A DNA stretch of 34,671 nt from Spirochaetaceae bacterium (GCA_031283755.1 JAITBE010000020.1:1-34671); one strand, 5' to 3'; shown: positions 24,250 to 33,901, numbered from the stretch's first letter. Notes: a model not told the origin generated them from the letters alone. A program made the numbers and translations.

Positions 24250-24293
24250 GGGAAAAGCGCCCCGGCTTAACGGGGAGCTTAAACGCTTTTCCC
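24250..24293. repeat. GGGAAAAGCG-type hairpin repeat
   Basis: Outer arms GGGAAAAGCG (24250-24259) and CGCTTTTCCC (24284-24293) and inner arms CCCCG (24260-24264) / CGGGG (24271-24275) form a long stem between the GreA-domain gene and the vWA gene. There is no T-run. The same design occurs at 2760-2806 and, shorter, at 21321-21350. Confidence 0.6.
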
Positions 24294-24336
24294 AAAGCCG
24301 GCTCAAGGGATTATGAATTTGGAGAGGAGGATATTT

Positions 24337-26247
24337 ATGGTATCCCGGATTTATAAAGAAGGGAAACAAATATCCGCAAAAAAAGTATTTTTATTGGTTT
24401 TATTGTTATGTTGGCCCTTTTTTTTCGTAGTTGGCCAGGAAAAACCCCTTGATCTGATACTGATTCTGGATACTTCCTCAAGCATGAGCGGTTCATACCA
24501 AAAAACTTTGGATTATGTAACCGGCAATTTCCTCAAAGAATTCCTCCGTATGGGAGATACCTTTCATCTTATCTCCTTTTCCGATACACCCCGGCTGGAA
24601 ATAACCCGTCGTATAGCGGGTCGGGGGGACGTGGAAACCGTCATAGGCCGTTTGTTCCTCCTCTATCCCCTGGATCCCTATTCTGATATTTCCGAAGCCT
24701 TGGCCTATGGAGAACGCTATGCGGCATCCATTCCAGGTACCAGGGGAAAAAAGGTGGTCCTTATCTCCGACGGGGACCATAGTCCCCAGCAAGGAGGAAC
24801 AGAGGAGGGGTCCATACAGAATCTTATTTCCCAGACCACCGCCCGTTTAAACAGGGCCGGAATAGATTTTTATTATGTTCCGGTACCGGTTGTAGGGAAC
24901 GGTCCCTCCTCAGGCAGAAGCCGGATGTTACCCATCCCGAACCGTCCGGCAGCCCAGCCGGCCGTCCCTCCGGCATCACCCCGGCAGACGCCCCAAGCCC
25001 AGACACCCGTGCCGCCGGCAGGACCAACAACGGCCCAGACCGCCCGCCCCGAAACCGGCCCCGTCCAAACCCAGCGGCCCGTACCGCCGGCAGAACAGAC
25101 GCCGGAACCCCGGCAACCCGAGGCGGAAAAACCAAGCCCGGAAATACCGGCTGTGTCCCCTTCACCAAAAGTTACGGATAAGGAATCTTCCCCGGGGAAA
25201 GCCAGGTATCAAGCCGGGGACATCTCCCTATTCGGCTTACCCCTGGCCTGGTTTACCGGGGGTATCTTTGGGGTGATCCTGATTTTGGCCTTTATTATTT
25301 TTCTGATGATAAAACGGCTTCAGACTTCTCCCAACAGGACCTTTGCCCATGCCGCCGGCGCTTCCCCGGAAAAACCGATTCCCGCGGGAAAACCGGAAGT
25401 TTCCAAAGACGACAGGGTACCGCAAAACAAAAATCTTTTTGCCGCTTATCCGGCGGTCCCGTATCAGAACGAGCTAAAAAAGCCAGGGGCAAGCCTTGAG
25501 GCGGCGTTGCCGGAAAAAAAATCGACGGCCCCGGCCGAATCCCTGCCCAAAACCGAAGATAGGGCAACACCGATTTCATATCCCGGCCCCAGGGATCGCC
25601 AGGATAAGGGAGGGGCGGATATGACCGGCGGCCCAATAAAAAACCCGGAAACAAGCCCCGGGGCGGCATTGCCGGAAAAAAAATTGACGGCCCCGGCCGA
25701 GTCCCTGCCCAAAACCGAAGATAGGGCAACACCGATTTCATATCCCGGCCCCAGAGACCGCCAGGATAAGGGAGAGGCGAATACGGTCCCCGGCGGTTCA
25801 ATCAGCAGCGGAGGCCCCCGGAAGATTTTCCCCGTGAATTCGAATTCCTACAAAAGTAATACCCAAACTGATAAGGGGCCGCTGATGTTGTCCCTTTTTG
25901 TGGAAGACCAGAACACCAACATAGGCAGACGGAATATCCATGCCATTAAATCCGGTTATTCCTTCACCATAGGGGGCGGTAAATCGGATTTTTTGATTTT
26001 CCTCGTCCCCATCCCCCCCCGGATAGCGGAACTCCGCAGCAATGGCGCCCAATGTACCTTTATTCCCCGGAAACCGGAGTTTTTTCCCGACATTGGTTCC
26101 CAACCGGTTCCAAATTGTGTCGGAATACCCATACGGATCATTTCGGAAAGACAATATGAACTTTTCATACGGATAGATCGTTACGAGGATCCTTTAATAG
26201 CCCTGAACCGTCTACTCCATTCAGTGGACGTACCCGGGTATTGGTAG
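24337..26247 (+). CDS. Membrane-bound von Willebrand factor A-domain protein
   Basis: A 636-residue protein; the ATG at 24337 has GAGGAGG 6 nt upstream and is preferred to an in-frame ATG at 24313. A signal sequence or anchor (KKVFLLVLLLCWPFFFVVG) is followed by a vWA domain at about 37-195, with MIDAS residues DTSSS (Asp45, Ser47, Ser49) and a late LISDGD. A Pro/Gln/Thr-rich linker then leads to a membrane segment near 300-330 (WFTGGIFGVILILAFIIFLM). The cytoplasmic part begins with charged low-complexity sequence containing a 54-residue-period duplication and ends in about 120 residues that might be a diverged FHA-like fold (GYSFTIGGGKSDFLIFL). Probably a metal-dependent adhesion or assembly module outside the membrane, linked to a cytoplasmic binding domain. 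Partners are unknown. Confidence 0.82.
   Translation: MVSRIYKEGKQISAKKVFLLVLLLCWPFFFVVGQEKPLDLILILDTSSSMSGSYQKTLDYVTGNFLKEFLRMGDTFHLISFSDTPRLEITRRIAGRGDVETVIGRLFLLYPLDPYSDISEALAYGERYAASIPGTRGKKVVLISDGDHSPQQGGTEEGSIQNLISQTTARLNRAGIDFYYVPVPVVGNGPSSGRSRMLPIPNRPAAQPAVPPASPRQTPQAQTPVPPAGPTTAQTARPETGPVQTQRPVPPAEQTPEPRQPEAEKPSPEIPAVSPSPKVTDKESSPGKARYQAGDISLFGLPLAWFTGGIFGVILILAFIIFLMIKRLQTSPNRTFAHAAGASPEKPIPAGKPEVSKDDRVPQNKNLFAAYPAVPYQNELKKPGASLEAALPEKKSTAPAESLPKTEDRATPISYPGPRDRQDKGGADMTGGPIKNPETSPGAALPEKKLTAPAESLPKTEDRATPISYPGPRDRQDKGEANTVPGGSISSGGPRKIFPVNSNSYKSNTQTDKGPLMLSLFVEDQNTNIGRRNIHAIKSGYSFTIGGGKSDFLIFLVPIPPRIAELRSNGAQCTFIPRKPEFFPDIGSQPVPNCVGIPIRIISERQYELFIRIDRYEDPLIALNRLLHSVDVPGYW
25491..25781 (+). 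repeat. In-frame tandem duplication inside the vWA gene
   Basis: Two nearly identical copies of about 129 nt (about 25491-25619 and 25653-25781, offset 162 nt) encode LPEKKSTAPAESLPKTEDRA and LPEKKLTAPAESLPKTEDRA followed by the same TPISYPGPRDRQDKG. Only a few bases differ, so the duplication is recent or homogenised. Confidence 0.8.
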
Positions 26248-26255
26248 GAACCGGG

Positions 26256-27617
26256 TTAATCCAGCCCTAATCTTTGGAGTACATCCCGGGCTTTCCGGGC
26301 GAGGCTGCCGTTTTTTTCATCGGTTAATTCCTTGATCTGGGCGGCGAGCCCCCTAAATTCGTTATTTATAGCCATGTCCAGGGCAAGAGACTTTTCAACC
26401 ACCCCGCCGGAAGTCAAAAACCGCCGGGCAAGACCTTCGACGGCGCCGGTCCGGGCGGTTCCCAGGCCCCGGAGGAGCCCGGTGTACAGGGCGGTTTGAT
26501 TTTTCGTTTTGGCCTCGTCCATTTCAAGGATCACCTTCCCCGCGTAATCATCGGCGTTATTTTGAATCAACATTTCCGCCGCCAGAATCCTGACCCGGTC
26601 GGTATTTTTCCGTTCCCCAAAAAGGTCCGCCAAAACAACGGCGGCTTCATGGGTTCCGATGGCCCCCAACGCCCGTATGGCCTCATCCTTTACCGTGGGA
26701 ATCTCATCTCTTTCGGCGCGGAAACGGAGATAGGGGATGGCTTCAATAAATTTCCGCTCCCCCGCGGCCTTGGCGGCGCTTATCCGGGTCCGGTAGTAGG
26801 AGTCCCGGAAGGCTTCTAAAATAGCCCCCTCCACCTCCTGACCGGAAAAAGGCCCCAGGGCGGCTATCGCGCCGGATCGCACATTGGGATCCGCGGAAAC
26901 CAAGGCGGTAAGAACCGTCTGCAGCCCTTCAGGATCGCCGATCTTGGAAAGGCTGTCCAGCGCCGCCATCCGCAGGGTCGGACGCTCATCATCGGATACG
27001 GCAATTTCCGACAACAGGGATATCCCCTGGCCGGATCCCAATTCACCCAGGGCAATCACAATTTCCCGGCGGTTTTCATCCCCGGGATTATGGTTCAGAT
27101 AAAAATCAATTAAATATTCCGCCGTATTATCAGCGGTTTCCGGATGAACCTTCCCCACTAAACCCAAGGCCCGAATGGCGTTACCCATAAACCGCTGCTC
27201 ATCCCGATCTATCAGATCCTTTAAGGGGTCGATGGCATCCTGGGCCTTAACTTTTCCCAGATAATCAAGAGCGGCATTTACCGCTTCAGTCGCTTCATCA
27301 TTCCGCTCTTTCACCGCCCGTAAGGCCCGTTCCTCCAAACCCTCCTTGCCCCGTTCCCCAAAAAAACTAAATACCCCGGAAAGGATTATCCGGTTTTTTG
27401 TGGATTGTACCAAGACGATAAGTTCATCATCCAGATAAAAGGCCTTTTCATTTTTTAAGGCTTGAATCAGCGCGGCTATTTCATTTTCCGTACCGTAACG
27501 GATCGTCTCCATCTGCTGCGTTTCTATGGTTTTATCCGGGGACGGATCCGAAGCCGACTGGGAAAATACCACAAACCCTGCGGAAAAAAATAAAAAACAT
27601 ACCAGGATATATTTCAT
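26256..27617 (-). CDS. Exported HEAT-repeat protein
   Basis: A 453-residue protein with a signal peptide (MKYILVCFLFFSAGFVVFSQ) and then HEAT/PBS-lyase-like helical repeats through most of its length. Examples are NAIRALGLVGKVHPETADNT, LRMAALDSLSKIGDPEGLQT, VRSGAIAALGPFSGQEVEGA and VKDEAIRALGAIGTHEAAVV. Such repeats make a curved scaffold for protein binding; here it would act in the periplasm. No catalytic motif is seen. Its ATG overlaps the tgt stop by 4 nt, so it is co-transcribed with and coupled to tgt and the lpt genes. It converges with the vWA gene with only 8 nt between the stops and no terminator visible there. Confidence 0.85.
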   Translation of the reverse strand: MKYILVCFLFFSAGFVVFSQSASDPSPDKTIETQQMETIRYGTENEIAALIQALKNEKAFYLDDELIVLVQSTKNRIILSGVFSFFGERGKEGLEERALRAVKERNDEATEAVNAALDYLGKVKAQDAIDPLKDLIDRDEQRFMGNAIRALGLVGKVHPETADNTAEYLIDFYLNHNPGDENRREIVIALGELGSGQGISLLSEIAVSDDERPTLRMAALDSLSKIGDPEGLQTVLTALVSADPNVRSGAIAALGPFSGQEVEGAILEAFRDSYYRTRISAAKAAGERKFIEAIPYLRFRAERDEIPTVKDEAIRALGAIGTHEAAVVLADLFGERKNTDRVRILAAEMLIQNNADDYAGKVILEMDEAKTKNQTALYTGLLRGLGTARTGAVEGLARRFLTSGGVVEKSLALDMAINNEFRGLAAQIKELTDEKNGSLARKARDVLQRLGLD

Positions 27618-28747
27618 CCTTCCCCCCCGGCATACTGTTTTAAGAAGGCCGATTTAAACGATAAAAAACGATCCTCCCCAATAGCGATCCGGGCGTCCTG
27701 AATAAGTTCATGCAAAAAACAAAGGTTGTGATAACTTACCAGCATGGAACAGAGGATCTCTTGGGTTTTAAAAAGATGCCGTAAATAAGCGCGGCTGTAG
27801 TCGCGGCACACTTTACAGCGGCATGTTTTATCTATCGGCTCAAAATCAAGCCGGTATTCCGCTTTTTTTAAGGCAAAGGCCCCCTTTCGGGTAAAAACAT
27901 ACCCGTTCCTACCGGTCCTGGTGGGGAGTACACAATCAAACATATCAATACCCTGCTCAATAGCAGCCAGGATATATTGAGGGGTTCCTATGCCCATAAC
28001 ATACCGGGGTTTTTCCGGAGGCAGCAGGGCGGCGGTGTAACTTAAAAATTCCTCAAAAACCTCAGGCGGCTCCCCTACAGAAAGGCCCCCAATGGCAATA
28101 CCCAAGGGCTCCTGGTCCATGACCCCTTGGGCGCTTTTTTCTCTCAGTTCTTTAAAAAAATTACCCTGCACTATGGCAAAAAGTTTACCCCCATAACCTT
28201 TATCCCGCTCCGTTTCCCAGGCCCTTTTGGCCCGGGAAAACCAGAGGCCGGTAAACTCCAGGGCTTTTACCGCGTCCTTATGGGTTACGCCCCAGGGGCT
28301 GCACACGTCAAGCGGCATCTGTATATCGCTGCCCAAAAGGGATTGAATTTCTACCACCCTTTCGGGGGTCAACACATGCCGGGAACCGTCAATGTGGGAA
28401 CGGAACACCACCCCTTCATCGCTAATTTTTCTAAAGGGGGCCAGGGAAAAAATCTGAAACCCGCCTGAATCGGTAAGAATGTTTCGATCCCACCGCATAA
28501 AATTATGAAGTCCTTGGGCGGCGGCTATCACCTCGGGTCCGGGCCTGAGGTACAGGTGGTAAGTATTGGAAAGGATGATCTCGAACCCTATCTCCTTTAA
28601 ATCGTCCTTGGTAAGGGCTTTCACGGTACCATTGGTTCCTACGGGCATAAATACCGGGGTAGCCACCGGACCGTGGGGCAGTTCCATGATGCCCGTCCGG
28701 GCCTTGCAGGAGGAATCCCGGTGGCGGATAGTAAAAAAATTTCCCAT
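27614..28747 (-). CDS. tgt: tRNA-guanine transglycosylase
   Basis: Exchanges guanine 34 of GUN-anticodon tRNAs for preQ1, the step before QueA. 377 residues, normal length. It has the active-site nucleophile region DMFDCVLPTRTGRNG, the substrate-binding DSGGFQIFSL and IVQGNFFKELR with AIGGLSVGEP. The zinc site CRCKVC...YLRHLF supplies three Cys and a His. The first catalytic Asp is in ILTDSGGF. The ribosome binding site AAGGAG is 11 nt upstream of the ATG. It lies 16 nt after lptG. In treponemes tgt commonly sits near these membrane genes, as I recall. Confidence 0.97.
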   Translation of the reverse strand: MGNFFTIRHRDSSCKARTGIMELPHGPVATPVFMPVGTNGTVKALTKDDLKEIGFEIILSNTYHLYLRPGPEVIAAAQGLHNFMRWDRNILTDSGGFQIFSLAPFRKISDEGVVFRSHIDGSRHVLTPERVVEIQSLLGSDIQMPLDVCSPWGVTHKDAVKALEFTGLWFSRAKRAWETERDKGYGGKLFAIVQGNFFKELREKSAQGVMDQEPLGIAIGGLSVGEPPEVFEEFLSYTAALLPPEKPRYVMGIGTPQYILAAIEQGIDMFDCVLPTRTGRNGYVFTRKGAFALKKAEYRLDFEPIDKTCRCKVCRDYSRAYLRHLFKTQEILCSMLVSYHNLCFLHELIQDARIAIGEDRFLSFKSAFLKQYAGGEG

Positions 28748-28763
28748 CGCTTACCCGGCTCCT

Positions 28764-29828
28764 TTATGTTTTTGCATTCTGAAGCAGTAATATACCGACC
28801 AAAATAAAGGTACCTACGGGAAACCACGCCCCTACTATGGGGGGAATATACCCAAGCCGGGCCATCATCATCGTGATCATCTCCATAACATAAAAAACAA
28901 CCGCCACGAGGAGGCTTGCCAAAAGGCTCATAAGGAGTATGTTTTTTTTAAACCGCCCTCCCATAGAAATGGACAGGATAATCACCACCATGGAAACCGC
29001 GGAATAAGAAAAACGGTGATAATAATCCGCCAGCACCCCGATAAAGGGAAGCCCTGCCGCTTTTAAGTCGGCCACTAAAAGACCCGCTTCCCGGACGGGC
29101 AGAGATTCCACGTCATAGGAACTCCGTCTAAAGGTATCGGGGCTTTCCCGGTAACTATCGGTCTGTCCCAGGGGACGGACCCGGAGGAGCGTATCTTCCC
29201 AGGTATAAATAAGGGCATTGGATAGGGACCAGTATTCTCCGGTCCAGGAGGCCGAAGGAGCCCGGATCAGGGCCAGAAAATTTCCGGCTTCGTCCTTTTC
29301 AATGATACTCAAGCCGTTTAAAGAAATGGCATTATCATCATAATAATCTACCGAATAGATAAGCTTGCCTTCCCTGGCTTTGATCACAATGTCGGAATTA
29401 TTCCCCCGGGTCTCCTGCCGCAAATAGGTACGGCTCAGATCGTTTTTGATCTTAAGCGTCGGAATTACCACCTTATCCTCAAAATAAAAAGAAAATACCG
29501 AAGCGAGAATGCCGACAAGAACCAGGGAAGAACTAAAACGCCAAAAGGGAATCCCCGATGAAAATATTGAGGTCAATTCATTCCTCGCGTAGAGATCCCC
29601 CAGGGTATAGGCGGTGGCGAAGAGCAGAGAAATGGGCTGGGCAAAGGAGAGGCTTTTGGGTAAATAATAATAATAAACCCGGAGTATTTCCTTAAAGGGA
29701 ACCTCGTAATTAAGGAACCGCCACAAATTGGCAAATAGATCAATGAGGGAGATAAGGAACACAAACATAAAAGCGGCAACAAAAAATATCGGCAAAAACT
29801 GCCGAACCAGATAACGATCCAGGGTCAT
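28764..29828 (-). CDS. lptG: LptF/LptG (YjgP/YjgQ) family permease, second copy
   Basis: A 354-residue inner-membrane protein of the LptF/LptG family: one or two N-terminal membrane spans (LPIFFVAAFMFVFLISLIDL), a periplasmic beta-jellyroll in the middle (about residues 130-260) and a C-terminal set of spans (YSAVSMVVIILSISMGGRFK onward). In Gram-negatives LptB2FG extracts LPS from the inner membrane. The start is MTLDRYLVRQFLP at 29828, which overlaps the stop of the upstream lptF by 4 nt (ATGA). The F versus G label follows gene order and is tentative. Treponemes are generally reported to lack typical LPS, so the substrate may be another lipid. Confidence 0.88.
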   Translation of the reverse strand: MTLDRYLVRQFLPIFFVAAFMFVFLISLIDLFANLWRFLNYEVPFKEILRVYYYYLPKSLSFAQPISLLFATAYTLGDLYARNELTSIFSSGIPFWRFSSSLVLVGILASVFSFYFEDKVVIPTLKIKNDLSRTYLRQETRGNNSDIVIKAREGKLIYSVDYYDDNAISLNGLSIIEKDEAGNFLALIRAPSASWTGEYWSLSNALIYTWEDTLLRVRPLGQTDSYRESPDTFRRSSYDVESLPVREAGLLVADLKAAGLPFIGVLADYYHRFSYSAVSMVVIILSISMGGRFKKNILLMSLLASLLVAVVFYVMEMITMMMARLGYIPPIVGAWFPVGTFILVGILLLQNAKT

Positions 29829-31093
29829 CGCCTTATCCTGATAATACCCATAAGAAGGCCTATGGATATAGCTAAGATATTGGGAAACCACATGGACCAG
29901 AAGGGGGAATACCCCAATCTGATACCCATGGTTTGTCCCCCTAAAAGCAGGGCCCAATAAATAACCGCTATGATAAGGCCAAAGATAAATCCCACGGTCT
30001 GACCGCTTTTTTTGGCCAAAAGTCCCAGGGAAACCGCAAGAAAAACAAAAGAAAGGGCCCCAAAGGGAATGGAAAATTTCTTATAATATTCAAGACGGTA
30101 TATGAGCAGGTTCCGATTATTTTTTATCACCGCCGCGGTGCTTATTCCTTTTACAAAAGAGGACAAGGTATTGGAGCGCTGGTTCCATTCTTCCCGCTGG
30201 GGCCCGTACCGTAAGGCCGTCTCCAGGGACAAAGCATAGGTCAACGATCTGTTATACTCCTCGTCAAGCCGTGTCCCCAATTCTTCCTCCTGATTTTTTA
30301 TTTCCTTTTTTACATCGGTGGAACTCATTTCCCGGGGACCGATACTGGAAACCGCCTGGATAAGATCGTCCTGGGGTATAAGATACCGCAAAAAACTACT
30401 GGAAGCGTAATCGTAATCCTGCCGGGCTACTTCTTTGGAGGTTTGAATAAAGGCGTTGGTCAAATCAAGACTCATCCCTTCCACCCCGCCGTCCCGCAGT
30501 TTCGCGTTCCGGGCCATAATAAGGCGCCGTTCGCCATCGCTGGTTTTATCCAATATAAGGACATCGTCTATAGAATTATTTTCCACATTACCGGTAACCA
30601 CCACCGTATCTTTAAACCGCTTAACCGAGTTGGATTCCAGTTCCAGCGCCGGAGTTGAAACCAGGATGCGCCGGTAGAGCCGGGTAAATTGTACGGTCCC
30701 CGCGGGGAGCAGGATATCGTTGGCCAAAAAAGACATCAGGGAGATGAATATTCCTATGGTTACGGCGGGAATAAAAACATTCCGGTAAGAAAGGCCCGAA
30801 GAGAGCATCACCAGTATTTCATTATCCGAAGTCATGCGTCCTATGGTCATGAGGGTCCCCACTAAGGATGCGAATGGCGCGGACATCGCCACCACCGAAG
30901 GCAGGGAATAGAGAACCAACAGGGCGACCTGTTGAAAAGGAACCTTCTTAGTTAAAATCTCCTGGGCCATAAGCAAAAGTTGGTTTACAAAAAAGATAAA
31001 AAAGAAAAAAAGAAAAGCCACGAAAAACGAGATCAGGGTTTCAAAAAATATACTCCTGAACATGGTCCAGGATACGGAATGTTTTTTTTCCAT
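29825..31093 (-). CDS. lptF: LptF/LptG (YjgP/YjgQ) family permease, first copy
   Basis: A 422-residue partner of the following gene. It has an N-terminal span (ISFFVAFLFFFFIFFVNQLL), the family motif region LPSVVAMSAPFASLVGTLMTIGRMTSDNEI, a periplasmic domain interrupted by a charged coiled segment (DVKKEIKNQEEELGTRLDEE), and C-terminal spans including FVFLAVSLGLLAKKSG and GLIIAVIYWALLLGGQTMG. Length is above E. coli LptF (366), mainly from the coiled insert. No Shine-Dalgarno is seen; the ATG is 5 nt after the dut stop, so translation probably follows from dut. No lptB, lptC or lptA is in view. Confidence 0.87.
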   Translation of the reverse strand: MEKKHSVSWTMFRSIFFETLISFFVAFLFFFFIFFVNQLLLMAQEILTKKVPFQQVALLVLYSLPSVVAMSAPFASLVGTLMTIGRMTSDNEILVMLSSGLSYRNVFIPAVTIGIFISLMSFLANDILLPAGTVQFTRLYRRILVSTPALELESNSVKRFKDTVVVTGNVENNSIDDVLILDKTSDGERRLIMARNAKLRDGGVEGMSLDLTNAFIQTSKEVARQDYDYASSSFLRYLIPQDDLIQAVSSIGPREMSSTDVKKEIKNQEEELGTRLDEEYNRSLTYALSLETALRYGPQREEWNQRSNTLSSFVKGISTAAVIKNNRNLLIYRLEYYKKFSIPFGALSFVFLAVSLGLLAKKSGQTVGFIFGLIIAVIYWALLLGGQTMGIRLGYSPFWSMWFPNILAISIGLLMGIIRIRR

Positions 31094-31098
31094 CTTGT

Positions 31099-31557
31099 TT
31101 AAGATGAAATTCCCGTTGATCCGAATCCACCGCTCCCCCTTGCCGTAGGGGATACCAATTCGGTTTCCGTTATACCGGCCCTGGATACCGGCGCGATCAC
31201 CAACTGGGCTATCCGGTCTCCGTCCTTTACGGTAAAAGATTCGGCGCCCAAATTAATCAATATTATCCCTAATTCACCGCGGTAGTCCGAATCAATGGTC
31301 CCGGGGGAATTGAGTACCGTAATCCCATGGCGGATAGCCAACCCGGAACGGGGCCGTATCTGCGCCTCGTACCCCGGGGGGATCTCCAATACCAGTCCGG
31401 TAGGTACCAAAGCCCGGCCCATGGAAGGTATCAGGAGTTCCTCAGGAAGTCTTGCGGTAATATCCGCCCCGGATGCCCCCCCGGTCTCGTATTGGGGCAA
31501 ACGGGCCTCTGGATCCTTTTTATGGATCCTGATTACCGGATTGTTATTTTCCGTCAT
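31099..31557 (-). CDS. dut: Deoxyuridine 5'-triphosphate nucleotidohydrolase (dUTPase)
   Basis: Hydrolyses dUTP to dUMP and pyrophosphate as a trimer, keeping uracil out of DNA. All five motifs are present in 152 residues: ASGADI (I), RPRSGLA (II), [14 protein letters not shown] (III, catalytic Asp), GDRIAQLVI (IV) and GSGGFGSTG (V, closing lid). The start at 31557 has GGGAGGGG 5 nt upstream; an in-frame ATG five codons earlier lies within that site. It lies between pnp (43 nt away) and lptF in a single minus-strand run. Confidence 0.96.
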   Translation of the reverse strand: MTENNNPVIRIHKKDPEARLPQYETGGASGADITARLPEELLIPSMGRALVPTGLVLEIPPGYEAQIRPRSGLAIRHGITVLNSPGTIDSDYRGELGIILINLGAESFTVKDGDRIAQLVIAPVSRAGITETELVSPTARGSGGFGSTGISS

Positions 31558-31600
31558 AATTTCCCCTCCCAAAGTAATTATGCGGACCCTTGAGGTCCGG

Positions 31601-33745
31601 TTAACGGTTCCGCTGCGGGGCCCCTCCTCGTCCGGAAGGTTCTTCCCCGGCAGGATCTACAGCATCGATATAGGACAGATTGAGCCGTCCCATTTTATCA
31701 ATTTCCAGTAGCTTCACCGGGATGACCTGTCCTTCTTTCAGGACATCGGTCACCAGGGCGATACGCTGCCGGGATAGTTTTGATATATGCACCAGCCCTT
31801 CTTTACCCGGCAGAATTTCCACAAAGGCGCCGAAATCCATGATCCGTTTTACCGTTCCCGAATAAACGCGCCCAACCTCGGGATCCGAAACTATCCCCAA
31901 AACCGCTGCTTTGGCATCCTCCGCATCTTTGGAATTTTTTCCGTAAATGGTAACCGTACCGTCATTGTCCGTATTGATACTGACCCGGTACTGTTCACAG
32001 AGGGCTTTGACATTTTTACCCCCCGGGCCGATAAGGGCGCCGATCTTATCAATCTCTATGGTAAGGGTAACGATCTTTGGGGCATATTCACTAATATTCG
32101 CCGCGGGTTTATTAATGGTCTGGTTCATAATTGAAAGAATATGGAGCCGCCCCCGTTTGGCTTGATCCAGGGCCTTCCGCATCACCTCGGGACTGACCCC
32201 GGCGATTTTAATATCCATTTGAAACCCGGTAATACCCTCTTCGGTTCCCGCCACCTTAAAATCCATATCTCCCAGATGATCCTCTTCGCCCAGGATATCC
32301 GAAAGAACCGCGTACCGGTCCCCGGGCCCTCCGCGGCCTTCGGTGATAAGTCCCATGGCGATACCGGCCACGGGTTTTTTCATAGGAACCCCGGCGTGAA
32401 GCATGGAAAGGGTTCCGCCGCACACCGATGCCATGGACGAGGAACCGTTGGACTCCATGATCTCCGAAACCACCCGTATGGTATAGGGGAATTTATCCTT
32501 GGCGGGCACCATAGCGGCCAGGGATCGCCGGGCCAGGTTGCCGTGACCGATTTCCCGGCGTCCCGTACCCATACGGCCCACCTCCCCCACCGAATAGGGG
32601 GGAAAATTGTAATGTAAAATAAAATTTTCCCGCTTGTCCCCTTCGATATCATCGTAGATCTGCTCGTCAAAGACGGTCCCCAGGGTGGTAACCGCCAGGG
32701 CCTGGGTTTCCCCCCGGGTAAACAGGGCCGATCCGTGGGTCCGCGGGAGTATCCCTACTTCACAGGTAATATCCCGGATGTCTTCAGTCCCCCGGCCGTC
32801 CACCCGCAGCCCCTTGTTTAAAATCGAAGAACGGAGGATCTCATATTCCATATCCTCAAAAAGGGCGTCAAAGAGTTTTTTCTGGGTTTCATCTTCCAAT
32901 TGGGCGGAATATGACGCGGCAATATCATCCTTTACCGTTTTAATCGCCCCGGAACGCTCCTGCTTGCCCTTGACAAAACAGGCTTCCTCCAACCGGGGAT
33001 AGGCGGCGGCCCGGATAAGATCCTTGTTTTCCAGAGCCACGGTACTTTCCACCAGGGGAAGTTTATCTTTACCCGCAAGGTCCCGTAATTTCTGCTGTAA
33101 TTCGCAGAGTTCACCAATAACCCCCTGGGCCTTTTCCAGGGCGGCGATCATGGTATTTTCATCAACCTCTGCGGCGCCCCCTTCCACCATGGTGATCCCT
33201 TCTTTGGTACCGGCCACCACTATCTCCAGTTCCGACTTCTCAATTTCCTCGTAGGTGGGGTTAACGATGAGTTCCCCGGCGACGGAACAGATCCGGACCC
33301 CCGCGATGGGGCCGTTAAAGGGAATATCCGAAATATGTACCGCCGCGGAGGAGGCGACAATCGCCAGTATATCCGGGGGGTTTACCTGATCGGTGGATAT
33401 GGTGGTGGGAATCACCTGTATTTCCCTGCCGAAACTCTTATCAAAGAGGGGACGCATCGGCCGGTCTATGAGCCGGGAAACGAGGATCTCCTTGTCCTTG
33501 GGACGACTCTCCCGCTTGATAAACCCCCCGGGGATTTTTCCGGCGGCATAGTATTTTTCGTTATAATCCACCGTAAGGGGGACATAATCCAGCCCCTCCA
33601 CGGCGCTTGAAGATGAACAAACGGTGGCAATCACCGCCGAACCCGCATATTGTGCAAAAACCGCTCCGTTGGCCTGTTTTGCGATTCTACCGGTTTCAAG
33701 AATCAATTCTTTACCGGAAATTTGAAGGGTTACTCTTTGAATCAT
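31601..33745 (-). CDS. pnp: Polyribonucleotide nucleotidyltransferase (PNPase)
   Basis: 3'-5' phosphorolytic exoribonuclease and part of the RNA decay machinery, a trimer. 714 residues, normal length. The first RNase PH domain (about 1-145, [15 protein letters not shown]) and a helical linker come first. The second, catalytic RNase PH domain (about 310-540) has [17 protein letters not shown] and [23 protein letters not shown] domain ([19 protein letters not shown], GxxG motif) and an S1 domain ([20 protein letters not shown]) follow. The start is ATG at 33745 with AGGAG close upstream. rpsO precedes it, as in many bacteria. The 182-nt spacer holds a terminator and a hairpin that could be an RNase III-type control site, by analogy with E. 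coli. Confidence 0.98.
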   Translation of the reverse strand: MIQRVTLQISGKELILETGRIAKQANGAVFAQYAGSAVIATVCSSSSAVEGLDYVPLTVDYNEKYYAAGKIPGGFIKRESRPKDKEILVSRLIDRPMRPLFDKSFGREIQVIPTTISTDQVNPPDILAIVASSAAVHISDIPFNGPIAGVRICSVAGELIVNPTYEEIEKSELEIVVAGTKEGITMVEGGAAEVDENTMIAALEKAQGVIGELCELQQKLRDLAGKDKLPLVESTVALENKDLIRAAAYPRLEEACFVKGKQERSGAIKTVKDDIAASYSAQLEDETQKKLFDALFEDMEYEILRSSILNKGLRVDGRGTEDIRDITCEVGILPRTHGSALFTRGETQALAVTTLGTVFDEQIYDDIEGDKRENFILHYNFPPYSVGEVGRMGTGRREIGHGNLARRSLAAMVPAKDKFPYTIRVVSEIMESNGSSSMASVCGGTLSMLHAGVPMKKPVAGIAMGLITEGRGGPGDRYAVLSDILGEEDHLGDMDFKVAGTEEGITGFQMDIKIAGVSPEVMRKALDQAKRGRLHILSIMNQTINKPAANISEYAPKIVTLTIEIDKIGALIGPGGKNVKALCEQYRVSINTDNDGTVTIYGKNSKDAEDAKAAVLGIVSDPEVGRVYSGTVKRIMDFGAFVEILPGKEGLVHISKLSRQRIALVTDVLKEGQVIPVKLLEIDKMGRLNLSYIDAVDPAGEEPSGRGGAPQRNR

Positions 33746-33810
33746 ATACTCCTATCCAAATTATAAATCTTTAAAAATCCCTTTCAGCCTATTTGCTTTG
33801 AAAGGGCAAG

Positions 33811-33838
33811 CGGTTTCAAAACTTCAGTTTTAAAACCG
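33811..33838 (-). repeat. Hairpin in the pnp leader (CAAAACT / AGTTTT type)
   Basis: CGGTTTCAAAACT (33811-33823) and AGTTTTAAAACCG (33826-33838) form a 13-bp stem with one mismatch and a 2-nt gap. It belongs to the GTTCCAAAAC-like intergenic repeats. It could influence pnp message decay. Confidence 0.5.
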
Positions 33839-33852
33839 GTCCCGGAAACCAT

Positions 33853-33901
33853 AAAAAAACCCGGTCCCGGCCTTATTATTTCCACTCCAGCCGATCCCGG
33901 G
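33853..33901 (-). terminator. rpsO terminator
   Basis: On the minus strand CCCGGGATCGGC (33901-33890) pairs with GCCGGGACCGGG (33871-33860), nine of twelve positions, followed at once by seven T residues (33859-33853). It lies 27 nt after the rpsO stop and before pnp, so rpsO may be terminated in part before pnp. Confidence 0.6.
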
